From Acidobacteriota bacterium (GTDB lineage Bacteria > Actinomycetota > Acidimicrobiia > Acidimicrobiales > Ilumatobacteraceae), in contig JAGWWV010000006.1 of NCBI GenBank assembly GCA_018970175.1, positions 1 to 64,000 of the forward strand: a stretch of DNA of 64,000 bases. Reading direction: 5' to 3'. Under the pieces are notes generated by a model. It ran no database searches. It was given only the letters and a program-made list of their open reading frames with translations, and had not been told where the DNA came from. The position numbers were made by a program, and so were the translations under genes. This document shows, one piece after another, positions 43,855 through 52,178 of this stretch (the stretch's first letter is position 1; each line of letters starts with the position of its first letter).

Positions 43855-45090
43855 TCGGTCGCGGTTGACGACGTTCGGGCAATACTTCGAAGGAAAGTCG
43901 ATGTTGTCGCGTCGTTCACCGACGTATTCGAAATGCATCCCATCGGCAGGCGTGAAGTTTCCACCCCATGCGAATCCCCAACCGCGGAAGATGCGCACGA
44001 CGCGGCAGTCGAGATTCGGCGGACGCCCCTGTGAGTTCGTCGTCGTGTTCAAGTCGAAGGCCATGCCCCACGAGTGCCGTGACAAATACCCCAACCCTCC
44101 GGAGATTCGGTTCAACCGCGGATAGAAACAACCGCCGTACTTGTTGGTGTTGTCGACGTCGATGAGATCGTCGAGGCCGGCCCGTTTGATTTCATTGAGC
44201 GCACCCTGCAAGGGAGCCCAGATTCGACGGTGACACGCTGCGCGCACCGGAATCCCCTCGAAGAAGCGCCGGGGAGTGATGTTCGATCGGATCCAATCGG
44301 TATCAGCGGTGATCGCGCCGGACTTTGACATCGAATACGCGAACTCCCCGACGAGGAGTTTCGCCTCGCCGAGACCCAGCGTCGCATCGGGATTCTTTCC
44401 CTCCCAGGTACGACGCACGCGGTAGTTCATTCCGTTCACGAAACCCGCCGCAGCGAGCGCCGACGCCGCCGTATCCGGGTTGCGGAACCCCGTGACGGTG
44501 TACCGCGTGATGGTCGTCGCACCCAATCTGTCGGCTTGCTGCGGCGACACCAGGAGATCACCGCCACCGATGATCTCGTCGTCTGCGACAAAGCCGATCG
44601 TGAACGTGAGGGGACGTTGACGGCGCCCGAGCAGCGTCACGACATCGCCGACTCGCGCCCGGCGGTACCGTGCGGAACTCTCCCCGATCACGATTCCGCC
44701 GGCAGCGAGAGCATCGGCCGCCTCGACCGACATCAGATTGCGCACCACCTCGTCGGGCTGCACGGTCACCGACATCGGCACCTGCATCCCGCGTTTGACC
44801 CGCTGCACGACCTCACCCTCGCGGCGCACGAGCGTGAGACCGACCATTGCCGCCCGCCCGGGGTACGCCTCGGCTCCGATGTCCGAGGCAACGTCCCTGA
44901 TGCGTGCACGGACGGCGAGCGAGATTCCGCCCGGTCGGGAAATGGAAATCGCGTGCTTCAACGGCGCGGTCCATTCACGCGTCACCGGCAACGGGACGTT
45001 CGCCGTGTCGGCATCAACCGGTGAAGAGATTGCCGCGGGAAGCAACACCGTCGCCGCGACCAAGATCGTCGTGAGTCGCCGCGTCGTCAT
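43852..45090 (-). CDS. Secreted M15 peptidase (VanY-like) with MacB-like N-terminal domain
   Basis: The 412-aa exported protein from ATG 45090 has a signal peptide (TTILVAATVLLPAAI). The C-terminal 130 residues form a D-Ala-D-Ala carboxypeptidase domain with HSWGMAFD (339-346) and MHFEY (His about 386), the M15 zinc ligands. Residues about 60-200 (GGIVIGESSARYRRARVGDV, then IGFVADDEIIGGGDLLVS) resemble the MacB/FtsX periplasmic domain normally found in ABC permeases, here without any transporter segment. It probably trims peptidoglycan peptides. The ORF-track start at 45627 is antisense to lysS. Confidence 0.83.
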   Translation of the reverse strand: MTTRRLTTILVAATVLLPAAISSPVDADTANVPLPVTREWTAPLKHAISISRPGGISLAVRARIRDVASDIGAEAYPGRAAMVGLTLVRREGEVVQRVKRGMQVPMSVTVQPDEVVRNLMSVEAADALAAGGIVIGESSARYRRARVGDVVTLLGRRQRPLTFTIGFVADDEIIGGGDLLVSPQQADRLGATTITRYTVTGFRNPDTAASALAAAGFVNGMNYRVRRTWEGKNPDATLGLGEAKLLVGEFAYSMSKSGAITADTDWIRSNITPRRFFEGIPVRAACHRRIWAPLQGALNEIKRAGLDDLIDVDNTNKYGGCFYPRLNRISGGLGYLSRHSWGMAFDLNTTTNSQGRPPNLDCRVVRIFRGWGFAWGGNFTPADGMHFEYVGERRDNIDFPSKYCPNVVNRDR

Positions 45091-45099
45091 CAAACGACA

Positions 45100-45105
45100 A
45101 CGGTA
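45100..45105 (-). promoter_or_regulatory. -10 box for the 45090 peptidase gene
   Basis: TACCGT on the minus strand, 9 nt before ATG 45090, in the divergent spacer with lysS. Confidence 0.4.
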
Positions 45106-45122
45106 GTTGTGGGCCCACGCAC

Positions 45123-45128
45123 TACCGT
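45123..45128 (+). promoter_or_regulatory. -10 box for lysS
   Basis: TACCGT on the plus strand, 8 nt before GTG 45137; the same hexamer serves the divergent peptidase gene on the other strand. Confidence 0.45.
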
Positions 45129-45136
45129 GGGAACCC

Positions 45137-46654
45137 GTGAGTGACTCCCCCGATACGCCCGCCGCAGAAGTCGAACACGGCCTCGCGGCCGAGCGGAGCC
45201 GTCGTCTCGACCTGATCGCCGCGATGCGCGACGAGGGCACCAACCCGTACCCGTACCGTTTCGATCGCACGCACACCCTCGCCGCAATCCGCGCCGCGCA
45301 CGGCGGGCTCGAGGCAGGTACCGAAACCGAGGTCGCCGTCGCGGTTGCGGGTCGCATCCTGCTGAAGCGCGACCAGGGCAAATTGATCTTTGCCACCTTG
45401 CGCGACCGTGACGACGAGATCCAGTTGTTCGTATCAAAGTCCGTCGTCGGCGACGAACTCTTCGCCCGCATCGGCGATCTCGATCTCGGCGACTGGGTGG
45501 GCGTGTACGGCACCGTGATGACGACCCGTAAAGGCGAACTGTCGGTCAAGGTGTCCGGTCTCGAACTTCTCGCCAAGGCCGTGCGCCCGCTGCCCGACAA
45601 GTGGCACGGTCTCACCGACACAGACACCCGCTACCGACAGCGTTACGCCGACCTCATCTCGAACGACGATGCACGGCGCGCCTTCGCCGTTCGCCACTCG
45701 ATCATCGCCTCGTTCCGCCGCACCCTCGCCGCGAAGGACTTCATCGAAGTCGAAACCCCGGTGCTGCACGTCGAGGCGGGTGGCGCCCACGCCCGGCCGT
45801 TCACCACCCATCACAACGCGCTCGACATGGGTCTGTACCTGCGCATCGCACTCGAGCTGCACCTGAAACGTCTAATCGTCGGAGGCATGGAGCGCGTGTA
45901 CGAAATCGGCCGCGTGTTCCGCAACGAAGGAATCTCGCCGCGCCACAACCCTGAATTCACGATGATGGAGCTGTACCAGGCTTTCGGCGACTACAGCGAC
46001 GTGATGGCGATCACCGAGGAACTGTTCGCTGCCGCGGCGCGCGATGCAATCGGCACCACTGTCGTCGATGTGAACGGCTCGTCCGTCGACCTCGCCCAGC
46101 CCTTCCGACGCGTGCGCATGGTCGACCTCGTTCAGGAGAAGACCGGCGTTGCCGTGCACCCGTCCCAACCCGTCGACGACCTTCGTGCGCTCGCCGCCAT
46201 GCACGGTGTCCGTACCGAACCTCAGTGGGGATCGGGGAAGATCATCGAGGAGCTCTTCGAGGCGCTGGCGGAACACGAACTGATCGCCCCAACCTTCGTC
46301 ACGGGTCACCCCGTCGAAATCAGCCCACTCGCCCGCGTCGACCGCAACGACCCGCACCTCACGGAACGGTTCGAACTGTTCGTCGGCGGACGCGAACTGG
46401 CCAACGGTTACAGCGAGTTGAACGACCCCGTCGAACAGCGCCTGCGCTTCGAGGACGAACAGCGCGCGAAAGAGGCCGGCAACGCCGAGGCCGGAACGGT
46501 CGACGAGGACTACCTCCGTGCCCTCGAATTCGGCATGCCGCCCACGGGCGGTCTCGGAATCGGCATGGACCGGCTCACGATGTTGATCGCCAACGTGCCG
46601 ACCATCCGCGACGTCATCCTCTTCCCCACCCTGCGACCCGAGGTTCTCGACTGA
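45137..46654 (+). CDS. lysS: Lysyl-tRNA synthetase (class II)
   Basis: The 505-aa enzyme from GTG 45137 has the N-terminal OB-fold anticodon-binding domain (about 60-160) and class II motifs: motif 2 [25 protein letters not shown] and motif 3 [14 protein letters not shown]. It charges tRNA-Lys in the cytosol. The gene is followed by dapD of lysine biosynthesis, 34 bp downstream, a possible co-regulated pair. Confidence 0.95.
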   Translation: MSDSPDTPAAEVEHGLAAERSRRLDLIAAMRDEGTNPYPYRFDRTHTLAAIRAAHGGLEAGTETEVAVAVAGRILLKRDQGKLIFATLRDRDDEIQLFVSKSVVGDELFARIGDLDLGDWVGVYGTVMTTRKGELSVKVSGLELLAKAVRPLPDKWHGLTDTDTRYRQRYADLISNDDARRAFAVRHSIIASFRRTLAAKDFIEVETPVLHVEAGGAHARPFTTHHNALDMGLYLRIALELHLKRLIVGGMERVYEIGRVFRNEGISPRHNPEFTMMELYQAFGDYSDVMAITEELFAAAARDAIGTTVVDVNGSSVDLAQPFRRVRMVDLVQEKTGVAVHPSQPVDDLRALAAMHGVRTEPQWGSGKIIEELFEALAEHELIAPTFVTGHPVEISPLARVDRNDPHLTERFELFVGGRELANGYSELNDPVEQRLRFEDEQRAKEAGNAEAGTVDEDYLRALEFGMPPTGGLGIGMDRLTMLIANVPTIRDVILFPTLRPEVLD

Positions 46655-46688
46655 GCCTCGTCCACCTCACCGCGACAGGAGACACGAC

Positions 46689-47615
46689 ATGACAAAGAAC
46701 GCCTGGGGCGTCGGCCTCGCAACGATCGGCACCGACGGTGCGGTTCTCGACACGCGTTTCCGCGCGCTCGGTTGGGGTGACGCCGTTCCCGCCGATGCGC
46801 CGCAGGGCAGTATCGACAGCGCTGCGCCGGGCGACCCCGAACGCGGTGTCACGTTCCAGCCGGTTCGCATCGTCGTCGACACATCCGCCGCACCGCAGAG
46901 CGCGAGCGACGTGTACCTGCGCCTGCATCTGTTGTCGCATCGTCTTGCGCGTCCCCGCACGTTGAACCTCGACGGCGCATTCGGGTTGCTCACCAACGTC
47001 GCGTGGACGAGCCACGGACCCGTTGCCATCGACCAGCTCGACAGCATTTCGTGGAACTTTGCCCGGCGCGGCGCACATCTCGTGGTGAACGGCGTCGACA
47101 AGTTCCCCCGAATGACCGACTACGTCGTGCCATCCGGGGTTCGTATCGCCGACGCGAGCCGTGTTCGTCTCGGAGCGCACCTTGCCGCCGGCACGACCGT
47201 GATGCACGAGGGATTCTGCAACTTCAACGCGGGGACGCTCGGCGCGTCGATGGTCGAGGGTCGCATCTCGGCCGGTGTGGTCGTCGGCGACGGCAGCGAC
47301 ATCGGCGGTGGTGCCAGCATCATGGGAACCCTCTCTGGTGGCGGCAAGGAGATGATCACCGTCGGCGAGCGCTGCTTGCTCGGAGCGAATTCCGGTCTCG
47401 GCATCTCGCTCGGCGACGACTGCGTGATCGAAGCGGGTCTCTACGTGACGGCCGGAACGGTCGTTCGTCTACCTGACGGTGGCACCGTGAAGGCCCGCGA
47501 ACTGTCGGGTGCGAACAACCTCCTGTTCCGCCGCAACAGCACCACCGGCGCAGTCGAGGCAGTGCAGCGACAGGGCACGTGGGGCGGTCTCAACGCCGCG
47601 CTCCACAAGAACTGA
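46689..47615 (+). CDS. dapD: Tetrahydrodipicolinate N-succinyltransferase (actinobacterial type)
   Basis: The 308-aa protein matches the long actinobacterial DapD form. It has the left-handed beta-helix hexapeptide region from about 150 on ([54 protein letters not shown]) and the C-terminal [11 protein letters not shown]. It succinylates tetrahydrodipicolinate with succinyl-CoA in the lysine/meso-DAP pathway. The ATG has a clear SD (CAGGAG), unlike most genes here. A nitroreductase follows 1 bp after the stop. Confidence 0.93.
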   Translation: MTKNAWGVGLATIGTDGAVLDTRFRALGWGDAVPADAPQGSIDSAAPGDPERGVTFQPVRIVVDTSAAPQSASDVYLRLHLLSHRLARPRTLNLDGAFGLLTNVAWTSHGPVAIDQLDSISWNFARRGAHLVVNGVDKFPRMTDYVVPSGVRIADASRVRLGAHLAAGTTVMHEGFCNFNAGTLGASMVEGRISAGVVVGDGSDIGGGASIMGTLSGGGKEMITVGERCLLGANSGLGISLGDDCVIEAGLYVTAGTVVRLPDGGTVKARELSGANNLLFRRNSTTGAVEAVQRQGTWGGLNAALHKN

Positions 47616-47616
47616 C

Positions 47617-48168
47617 ATGACGCCCGACGATCTCTCGGCCCTCATCCGTTCACGGCGCAGCAGCCTGCTCATCGATGCCCAGCGCGAGGTCCCGCGGACC
47701 GTCGTCGAAGAGTTGCTCGAACTTCTCACGTGGGCGCCGAACCACAAGCGCACCTGGCCTTGGCGGCTCGCGGTGTTGACGGGCGACACGCGCCGGACCC
47801 TCGGCGAGTCGATCGCCGACGTAATGGCCGCACAGGGCAACGACGCGCCGAAGGTGGAAAAGACCCGCGCGAAGTACCTGCGTTCGCCACTCGTGATCGC
47901 AGTCGGTGCAGCACCCGGTGACAGCCCCGAACGCACCGCCGAGAACCGTTACGCGGTTGCTGCCGGCGTGCAGAACATGCTGCTTGCCGCCCACGCACAC
48001 GGCCTCGCTGCGTTGTGGGGCTCGCCGATGCGTGGTGCGAATGCTGCGATCAACACCGTGTGTGGTTTCGCTTCCGACACCGAGGTACTCGGACTGATCT
48101 ATCTGGGCTGGCCAACCGGTGCCGTCGAATCGCCGGGTCGCCCCGCGCCCGACGTCAACTGGTTGTGA
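47617..48168 (+). CDS. Nitroreductase-family protein
   Basis: The 183-aa FMN protein has ALIRSRRSSLLIDAQREVP near the start, LTWAPNHKRTWPWRLAVL (FMN-binding), AAGVQNMLLAAHAHGLAALWGS and LGLIYLGWPTG. This is the compact single-domain form related to YdjA. It likely reduces nitro or quinone substrates with NAD(P)H. It starts 1 bp after dapD. Confidence 0.87.
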   Translation: MTPDDLSALIRSRRSSLLIDAQREVPRTVVEELLELLTWAPNHKRTWPWRLAVLTGDTRRTLGESIADVMAAQGNDAPKVEKTRAKYLRSPLVIAVGAAPGDSPERTAENRYAVAAGVQNMLLAAHAHGLAALWGSPMRGANAAINTVCGFASDTEVLGLIYLGWPTGAVESPGRPAPDVNWL

Positions 48169-48174
48169 CGCCGC

Positions 48175-49785
48175 CTACGGCTGGTAAACGCCGAACACCT
48201 CGCGCAGGGCGTCGCTGACCTCGCCGAGCGTGGCGTTGGCGCGCAGCGCTTCCTTCATCGGGTACAGCAGGTTCTGTGTTCCGCGCGCGGCGGCCGTGAC
48301 GTCGGCAAGTTTCGTCTCGACCAACTTCGTGTCGCGGTCGGCCTTGAACTTCTTCAGGCTGGCAACCTGCTCGACCTGCAGTTTCGGGTCGATGGGGAAC
48401 GCTTTCGGCTCGGGCTCGACATCGACCTTGAACTTGTTGACACCGACGATGACCCGCTCGTCGTCGTCGATCGACTTCGTGTACTCGTAGGCGGCCTGCT
48501 CGATTTCATCCATCTGGAAGCCCTGCTCGATGGCCGAGACCGCGCCGCCCATTTCGTCGATGCGCTCGATGTACTGCCACGCCAGCGCCTCGACTTCGTC
48601 GGTCAACTTCTCGACGAAGTACGACCCGGCCAGCGGGTCGGGCGTGTCTGCGACACCGCTTTCGTAGCCGATGATCTGCTGCGTACGCAGTGCGATGCGC
48701 GCGGCCTCTTCGGTGGGAAGGCTGATCGCCTCGTCGTAGCCATTGGTGTGGAGGCTCTGCGTACCACCGAGCACCGCGGCCATCGACTGGATGGCCACGC
48801 GCACGACGTTGTTCAACGGCTGCTGCGCGGTCAGCGTGCTGCCGCCGGTTTGGGTGTGGAAGCGCAGCAACTTGCTCGATTCCTTTTGTGCCCCGAAGCG
48901 ATCGGTCATGATGCGGTACCACATGCGCCGCGCGGCGCGGAACTTGGCGACTTCCTCGAAGAAGTTGTTGTGGCCGTTCCAGAAGAAGCTGAGACGCGGC
49001 GCAAAGTCGTCGACCTTGAGACCAGCGTCTACCGCCGCCTGTACGTAGGCGATCGCATTGGCGATGGTGAAGGCGATTTCCTGAACTGCGGTGCTGCCCG
49101 CTTCGCGAATGTGGTAGCCCGAAATCGAGATGGTGTTCCACTTCGGTACGTGCTTCGAGCAGTACTCGAAGATGTCGGTGATGACACGCATCGACGGCCG
49201 CGGCGGGTAGATGTACGTGCCGCGGGCGATGTATTCCTTCAGCAGGTCGTTCTGGATGGTGCCGCTGATGGCGCTGGCCGGAACACCTTGTTCCTCGGCG
49301 ACGAGTTCGTACATGAGGAGGAGAATCGCGCCCGTCGAGTTGATGGTCATCGACGTCGAGACCTTGTCGAGGGGCAGGCCCGACAGGAGAATTCGCATGT
49401 CGGCCATCGAGTCGATGGCGACGCCAACCTTGCCCACTTCACCCTCGGCGCGGGGGTGGTCGGAGTCGTAGCCCATCTGCGTCGGCAGGTCGAAGGCGCA
49501 CGACAGGCCGGTCTGGCCCGCCTGAAGGAGGAACTTGAAGCGCTCGTTCGTCGATGCGGCGGTGCCGAAGCCGGCGTACTGGCGCATGGTCCACAACTTG
49601 CCCCGGTACATCGTCGGGTAGACGCCACGCGTGTAGGGCGGCTTGCCCGGTTCACCCAGCTGCGAGGCTGCGTCCCAGCCGTTCAGTGATTCCGCGGTGT
49701 AGAGCGGCGCGATCGGAATACCCGAGTCGGTCTTCGGCCAGTCAGTTGTCGATGAAGCGGAAACGTCTGCGGTGGGGTCAGCCAT
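48175..49785 (-). CDS. Acyl-CoA mutase large subunit (methylmalonyl-CoA mutase family, catalytic TIM barrel only)
   Basis: The 536-aa protein has the family segments [102 protein letters not shown] and [15 protein letters not shown]. It ends after the barrel, with no cobalamin-binding domain (no DxHxxG), so a separate small B12 subunit is needed. Substrate may be methylmalonyl-, isobutyryl- or 2-hydroxyisobutyryl-CoA. ATG 49785 (MADPTADVS) has a TACGAT box 9 nt upstream. Confidence 0.88.
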   Translation of the reverse strand: MADPTADVSASSTTDWPKTDSGIPIAPLYTAESLNGWDAASQLGEPGKPPYTRGVYPTMYRGKLWTMRQYAGFGTAASTNERFKFLLQAGQTGLSCAFDLPTQMGYDSDHPRAEGEVGKVGVAIDSMADMRILLSGLPLDKVSTSMTINSTGAILLLMYELVAEEQGVPASAISGTIQNDLLKEYIARGTYIYPPRPSMRVITDIFEYCSKHVPKWNTISISGYHIREAGSTAVQEIAFTIANAIAYVQAAVDAGLKVDDFAPRLSFFWNGHNNFFEEVAKFRAARRMWYRIMTDRFGAQKESSKLLRFHTQTGGSTLTAQQPLNNVVRVAIQSMAAVLGGTQSLHTNGYDEAISLPTEEAARIALRTQQIIGYESGVADTPDPLAGSYFVEKLTDEVEALAWQYIERIDEMGGAVSAIEQGFQMDEIEQAAYEYTKSIDDDERVIVGVNKFKVDVEPEPKAFPIDPKLQVEQVASLKKFKADRDTKLVETKLADVTAAARGTQNLLYPMKEALRANATLGEVSDALREVFGVYQP

Positions 49786-49794
49786 AGACCCCAA

Positions 49795-49800
49795 ATCGTA
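49795..49800 (-). promoter_or_regulatory. -10 box for the mutase gene
   Basis: TACGAT on the minus strand, 9 nt before ATG 49785. Confidence 0.45.
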
Positions 49801-49867
49801 GGGTTTGCGGCGCGGCGAGGTGCAGTCTGCGTCAAGATTCGCGCCGAGAAAGCACAACGAAGAGGCG

Positions 49868-49873
49868 TAGTGT
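49868..49873 (+). promoter_or_regulatory. -10 box for leaderless transcript of the 49881 gene
   Basis: TAGTGT ends 7 nt before ATG 49881. Confidence 0.5.
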
Positions 49874-49880
49874 TGGGGCC

Positions 49881-50699
49881 ATGGCAGTCACCGACGCACC
49901 CAGTGTCCCCATGATCGACGGAATCCCGCTCACACCGAAGCCGCTCGACTTCGTGTCGATCCCCAAGTTCGACAACTTCGAAGACGAGCGCCGTCACCGC
50001 AAGGAACGCCTCGCCGGTGCGCTGCGCATCTTCGGCAAGTTCGGATTCTCCGAGGGTGTCGCTGGCCACATCACCGTGCGCGACCCCGAGTTCACCGACC
50101 ACTTCTGGGTCAATCCGTTCGCCATGTCGTTTCGGCAAATCAGCGTCAGCGACTTGATTCTCGTCAACCACGACGGCGACGTCGTCTACGGATCTCGCCC
50201 CGTCAACCGCGCCGCCTTCGTGTTGCACGCCGCGGTGCACAAGGCCCGCCCCGACATCAACGCTGCTGCGCACGCCCACTCGGTGTACGGCAAGTCGTGG
50301 TCGTCGCTCGGCCGCCTGCTCGACCCCATCACGCAGGACTCATGCGCGTTCTACAACGATCACGTCCTCATCGACGACGTCGGCGGCAAGGTGGTGTTCG
50401 AAATCGAAGATGGGATTCGCTTCGCGGAATGCTTCGGCAACTACAAGGCCGCCATCCACCAGAACCACGGACTCTTCACGACCGGCGACACCGTCGACGC
50501 CGCCGCATATGCCTTCATCACGATGGAGCGCACGTGTCAGGCCCAGTTGATGGCCGAGGCCGCGGGTAAGCCGAAATTGATTCCCCACGAATGGGCCGAG
50601 TACACGCGCAACAACACCGCGCACCAGGCGGCGATGTGGCTCAACTTTCAGCCACTCTGGGACGACATCGTGGCGTCCGACCCCGACCTCTTCAACTAA
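49881..50699 (+). CDS. Class II aldolase/adducin-domain protein
   Basis: The 272-aa protein has the family metal ligands HAHSVYGK (near residue 135) and [18 protein letters not shown], with [23 protein letters not shown] in the N-terminal half. The fold binds zinc and cleaves or decarboxylates sugar-phosphate-type substrates; some relatives are adducin-like with unknown reaction. Divergent from the mutase gene. Its TAA ends 1 bp before the left inverted repeat of the EamA element. Confidence 0.87.
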   Translation: MAVTDAPSVPMIDGIPLTPKPLDFVSIPKFDNFEDERRHRKERLAGALRIFGKFGFSEGVAGHITVRDPEFTDHFWVNPFAMSFRQISVSDLILVNHDGDVVYGSRPVNRAAFVLHAAVHKARPDINAAAHAHSVYGKSWSSLGRLLDPITQDSCAFYNDHVLIDDVGGKVVFEIEDGIRFAECFGNYKAAIHQNHGLFTTGDTVDAAAYAFITMERTCQAQLMAEAAGKPKLIPHEWAEYTRNNTAHQAAMWLNFQPLWDDIVASDPDLFN

Positions 50700-50700
50700 A

Positions 50701-50733
50701 AGGGTTCTCGGTGTGAATTGACTCGGATTTCGC
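50701..50733 (+). repeat. Left 33-bp inverted repeat of the EamA cassette
   Basis: Begins AGGGTTCTCGGTGTGAATTG and ends CTCGGATTTCGC. It is the exact reverse complement of 51604-51636. The TTG start codon assigned to the EamA gene (50718) lies inside it. Confidence 0.9.
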
Positions 50734-51578
50734 CACACGACACACCGAGAATCCCTACGTACGAACCGGAGATCCTGTTTCTCCTGTCGGCTGTTGCGCT
50801 GAATTCGGGTAACGCGATCGCAAAGGCACAATTCGACACCGCGAACCCCGCCTCTCTTGCGTGGCTACGGATGTTCGGTGCGATGGTGGTCGCCACCGCG
50901 ATTGCAGGCCCACGAAAACTCCGCGCGAAATCCTGGACACGAGAATCGTTGCGTGCCGCGGCAGTTTTCGGACTCTCGACCGGGTTGACGAGCACGTTCT
51001 TCTACCTTGCCATCGATCGCCTGCCGTTGGGCAAGGGCGTCGCCATTGAATTCATCGGGCCGATCACCGTGGCGGCCGTCCTGACACGTTCCCGCCGCAA
51101 TGCAATTGCTCTCGTGTGCGCAATCGCCGGCGTCGCGATCTTGAGCAGAGTGGAAATCGGTGATGAGCCCCTTGGGGTGCTGTTCATTCTCCTTGCCGCT
51201 GCGTCGTGGGCCGTTCACATCGTGTCGGGGGCGAAGGTTGCGCGCGGCCACTCGGGAATCGACGGCCTTGCAATGGCATTCATCTTCGGAACGATCTTCA
51301 CGATTCCGTTCGGCCTCTCAGACGCCGATGCGGTCGCATCGCATCTCTGGCTCATTCCCCTCGGACTTGCGGTCGGAACGTTGTCGAGCGTCACGAGTTA
51401 CGGAATCGACCAGCGCATCCTTCGGAAAGTCACCGTCCGCCACTACTCGGTACTCCTCGCGATGTTGCCGATCGTCTCGAGTCTCTTTGGCTACGTGGTC
51501 TTCGACCAGACCCCGACGGGATGGGACCTGGTGGGTGGCATCTTCATCATCGCGGGCATTGCGCTGCAGGAGCGCTGA
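50718..51578 (+). CDS. EamA/DMT-family transporter
   Basis: The 286-aa membrane protein has two EamA repeats and about ten TM segments: ILFLLSAVALNSGNAIAKAQFD opens TM1; FYLAIDRLPLGKGVAIEFIGPITVA is the typical end of repeat 1; LLAMLPIVSSLFGYVVFDQ and GIFIIAGIALQER end repeat 2. The pattern resembles RhtA-type amino acid/metabolite exporters. The TTG start lies inside the left inverted repeat, giving an 18-residue lead before TM1; no good SD is visible, so the start is uncertain. Base composition looks a little less GC-rich than its neighbours by eye. Confidence 0.85.
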   Translation: MTRISPHDTPRIPTYEPEILFLLSAVALNSGNAIAKAQFDTANPASLAWLRMFGAMVVATAIAGPRKLRAKSWTRESLRAAAVFGLSTGLTSTFFYLAIDRLPLGKGVAIEFIGPITVAAVLTRSRRNAIALVCAIAGVAILSRVEIGDEPLGVLFILLAAASWAVHIVSGAKVARGHSGIDGLAMAFIFGTIFTIPFGLSDADAVASHLWLIPLGLAVGTLSSVTSYGIDQRILRKVTVRHYSVLLAMLPIVSSLFGYVVFDQTPTGWDLVGGIFIIAGIALQER

Positions 51579-51603
51579 GCCAGATTTCTCGGTGCACGCA
51601 GTC

Positions 51604-51636
51604 GCGAAATCCGAGTCAATTCACACCGAGAACCCT
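51604..51636 (-). repeat. Right 33-bp inverted repeat of the EamA cassette
   Basis: Begins GCGAAATCCGAG and ends TCACACCGAGAACCCT. It abuts the stop codon (TAG, minus strand) of the neighbouring gene at 51637-51639. Confidence 0.9.
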
Positions 51637-52161
51637 CTAGGAGCCGGTGAGGGCGCGCCACGAATCCGGCATCGCGTTGCGCGCCGCATCGGGTGTCATG
51701 CGCAGCGTCGCCTCAGGCACGAGGTCGGCGATATGGCGACCCTCGCCGTAGTGCGCAGTGACGTGGGAAACACCGGCGAACAACGCCCTGCGGGCAGCGA
51801 CGAGATCTGACGGCGGTGACGAGTCGAGCCAACCCCAAATCGTGAGAGCCAAACGCAGATCGTGCACGACCGGGGCGCGACCGTACAGCGAGGCGCGACG
51901 CAAAGCGATATTGATGCTGCCGCGAACGGCGTCGTCGACGTTCTCGCCCGTCTGCACCTTGATCTCGGGGCGCAGAGCAGCGGCGATCTTCAGCACGAAA
52001 CCCTGGTCGGGACCCTGGTAACCGAGCCGCTTGCCCGCGGGCTGGCGGCCGTCGATCTCACCCTTGCGGCCGGGCTTCCATGACCCGGGAACATATTGGG
52101 GCGACTCGTAGGCGGGAGTTTGTCCGGCGGTGAACTCGGGGGCGTAGCGCGGTGCGGCCAT
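51637..52161 (-). CDS. Conserved-looking hypothetical protein
   Basis: The 174-aa protein from ATG 52161 (MAAPRYAPEFTAGQTP) is not recognised. It has a Pro/Gly/Lys-rich N-terminal 55 residues (YVPGSWKPGRKGEIDGRQP, GYQGPDQGFVLKIAAALRP) and a helical C-terminal part (RRASLYGRAPVVHDLRLALTIWGWL, VSHVTAHYGEGRHIADLVPEA). No signal peptide or TM. It begins 17 bp after cimA and is probably in the same attenuated transcript. Its stop codon touches the right inverted repeat of the EamA cassette. Confidence 0.75.
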   Translation of the reverse strand: MAAPRYAPEFTAGQTPAYESPQYVPGSWKPGRKGEIDGRQPAGKRLGYQGPDQGFVLKIAAALRPEIKVQTGENVDDAVRGSINIALRRASLYGRAPVVHDLRLALTIWGWLDSSPPSDLVAARRALFAGVSHVTAHYGEGRHIADLVPEATLRMTPDAARNAMPDSWRALTGS

Positions 52162-52178
52162 GTCCCCGAGAGTAGCCG

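Larger units (their letters stand above)
50701..51636. mobile_element. Inverted-repeat-bounded cassette carrying an EamA transporter gene
   Basis: A 936-bp segment is bounded by perfect 33-bp inverted repeats (50701-50733 and 51604-51636). Each end is itself an imperfect hairpin: the outer TTCTCGGTGTG arm is complemented by an inner copy (CACACCGAGAA at 50741-50751 on the left; TTTCTCGGTG around 51586 on the right). The segment fits exactly between the stop codons of the aldolase and the 51637 gene. No transposase or convincing target duplication is seen; a CTA occurs near both ends but is too short to count. It could be a non-autonomous transposable cassette, an invertible segment, or a gene with symmetrical hairpin regulators. 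Confidence 0.55.

Noticed and set aside
50690-51645. CTA trinucleotides beside the EamA cassette as a target-site duplication
   Set aside because: Only 3 bp and not at equal distance from both ends; expected by chance.
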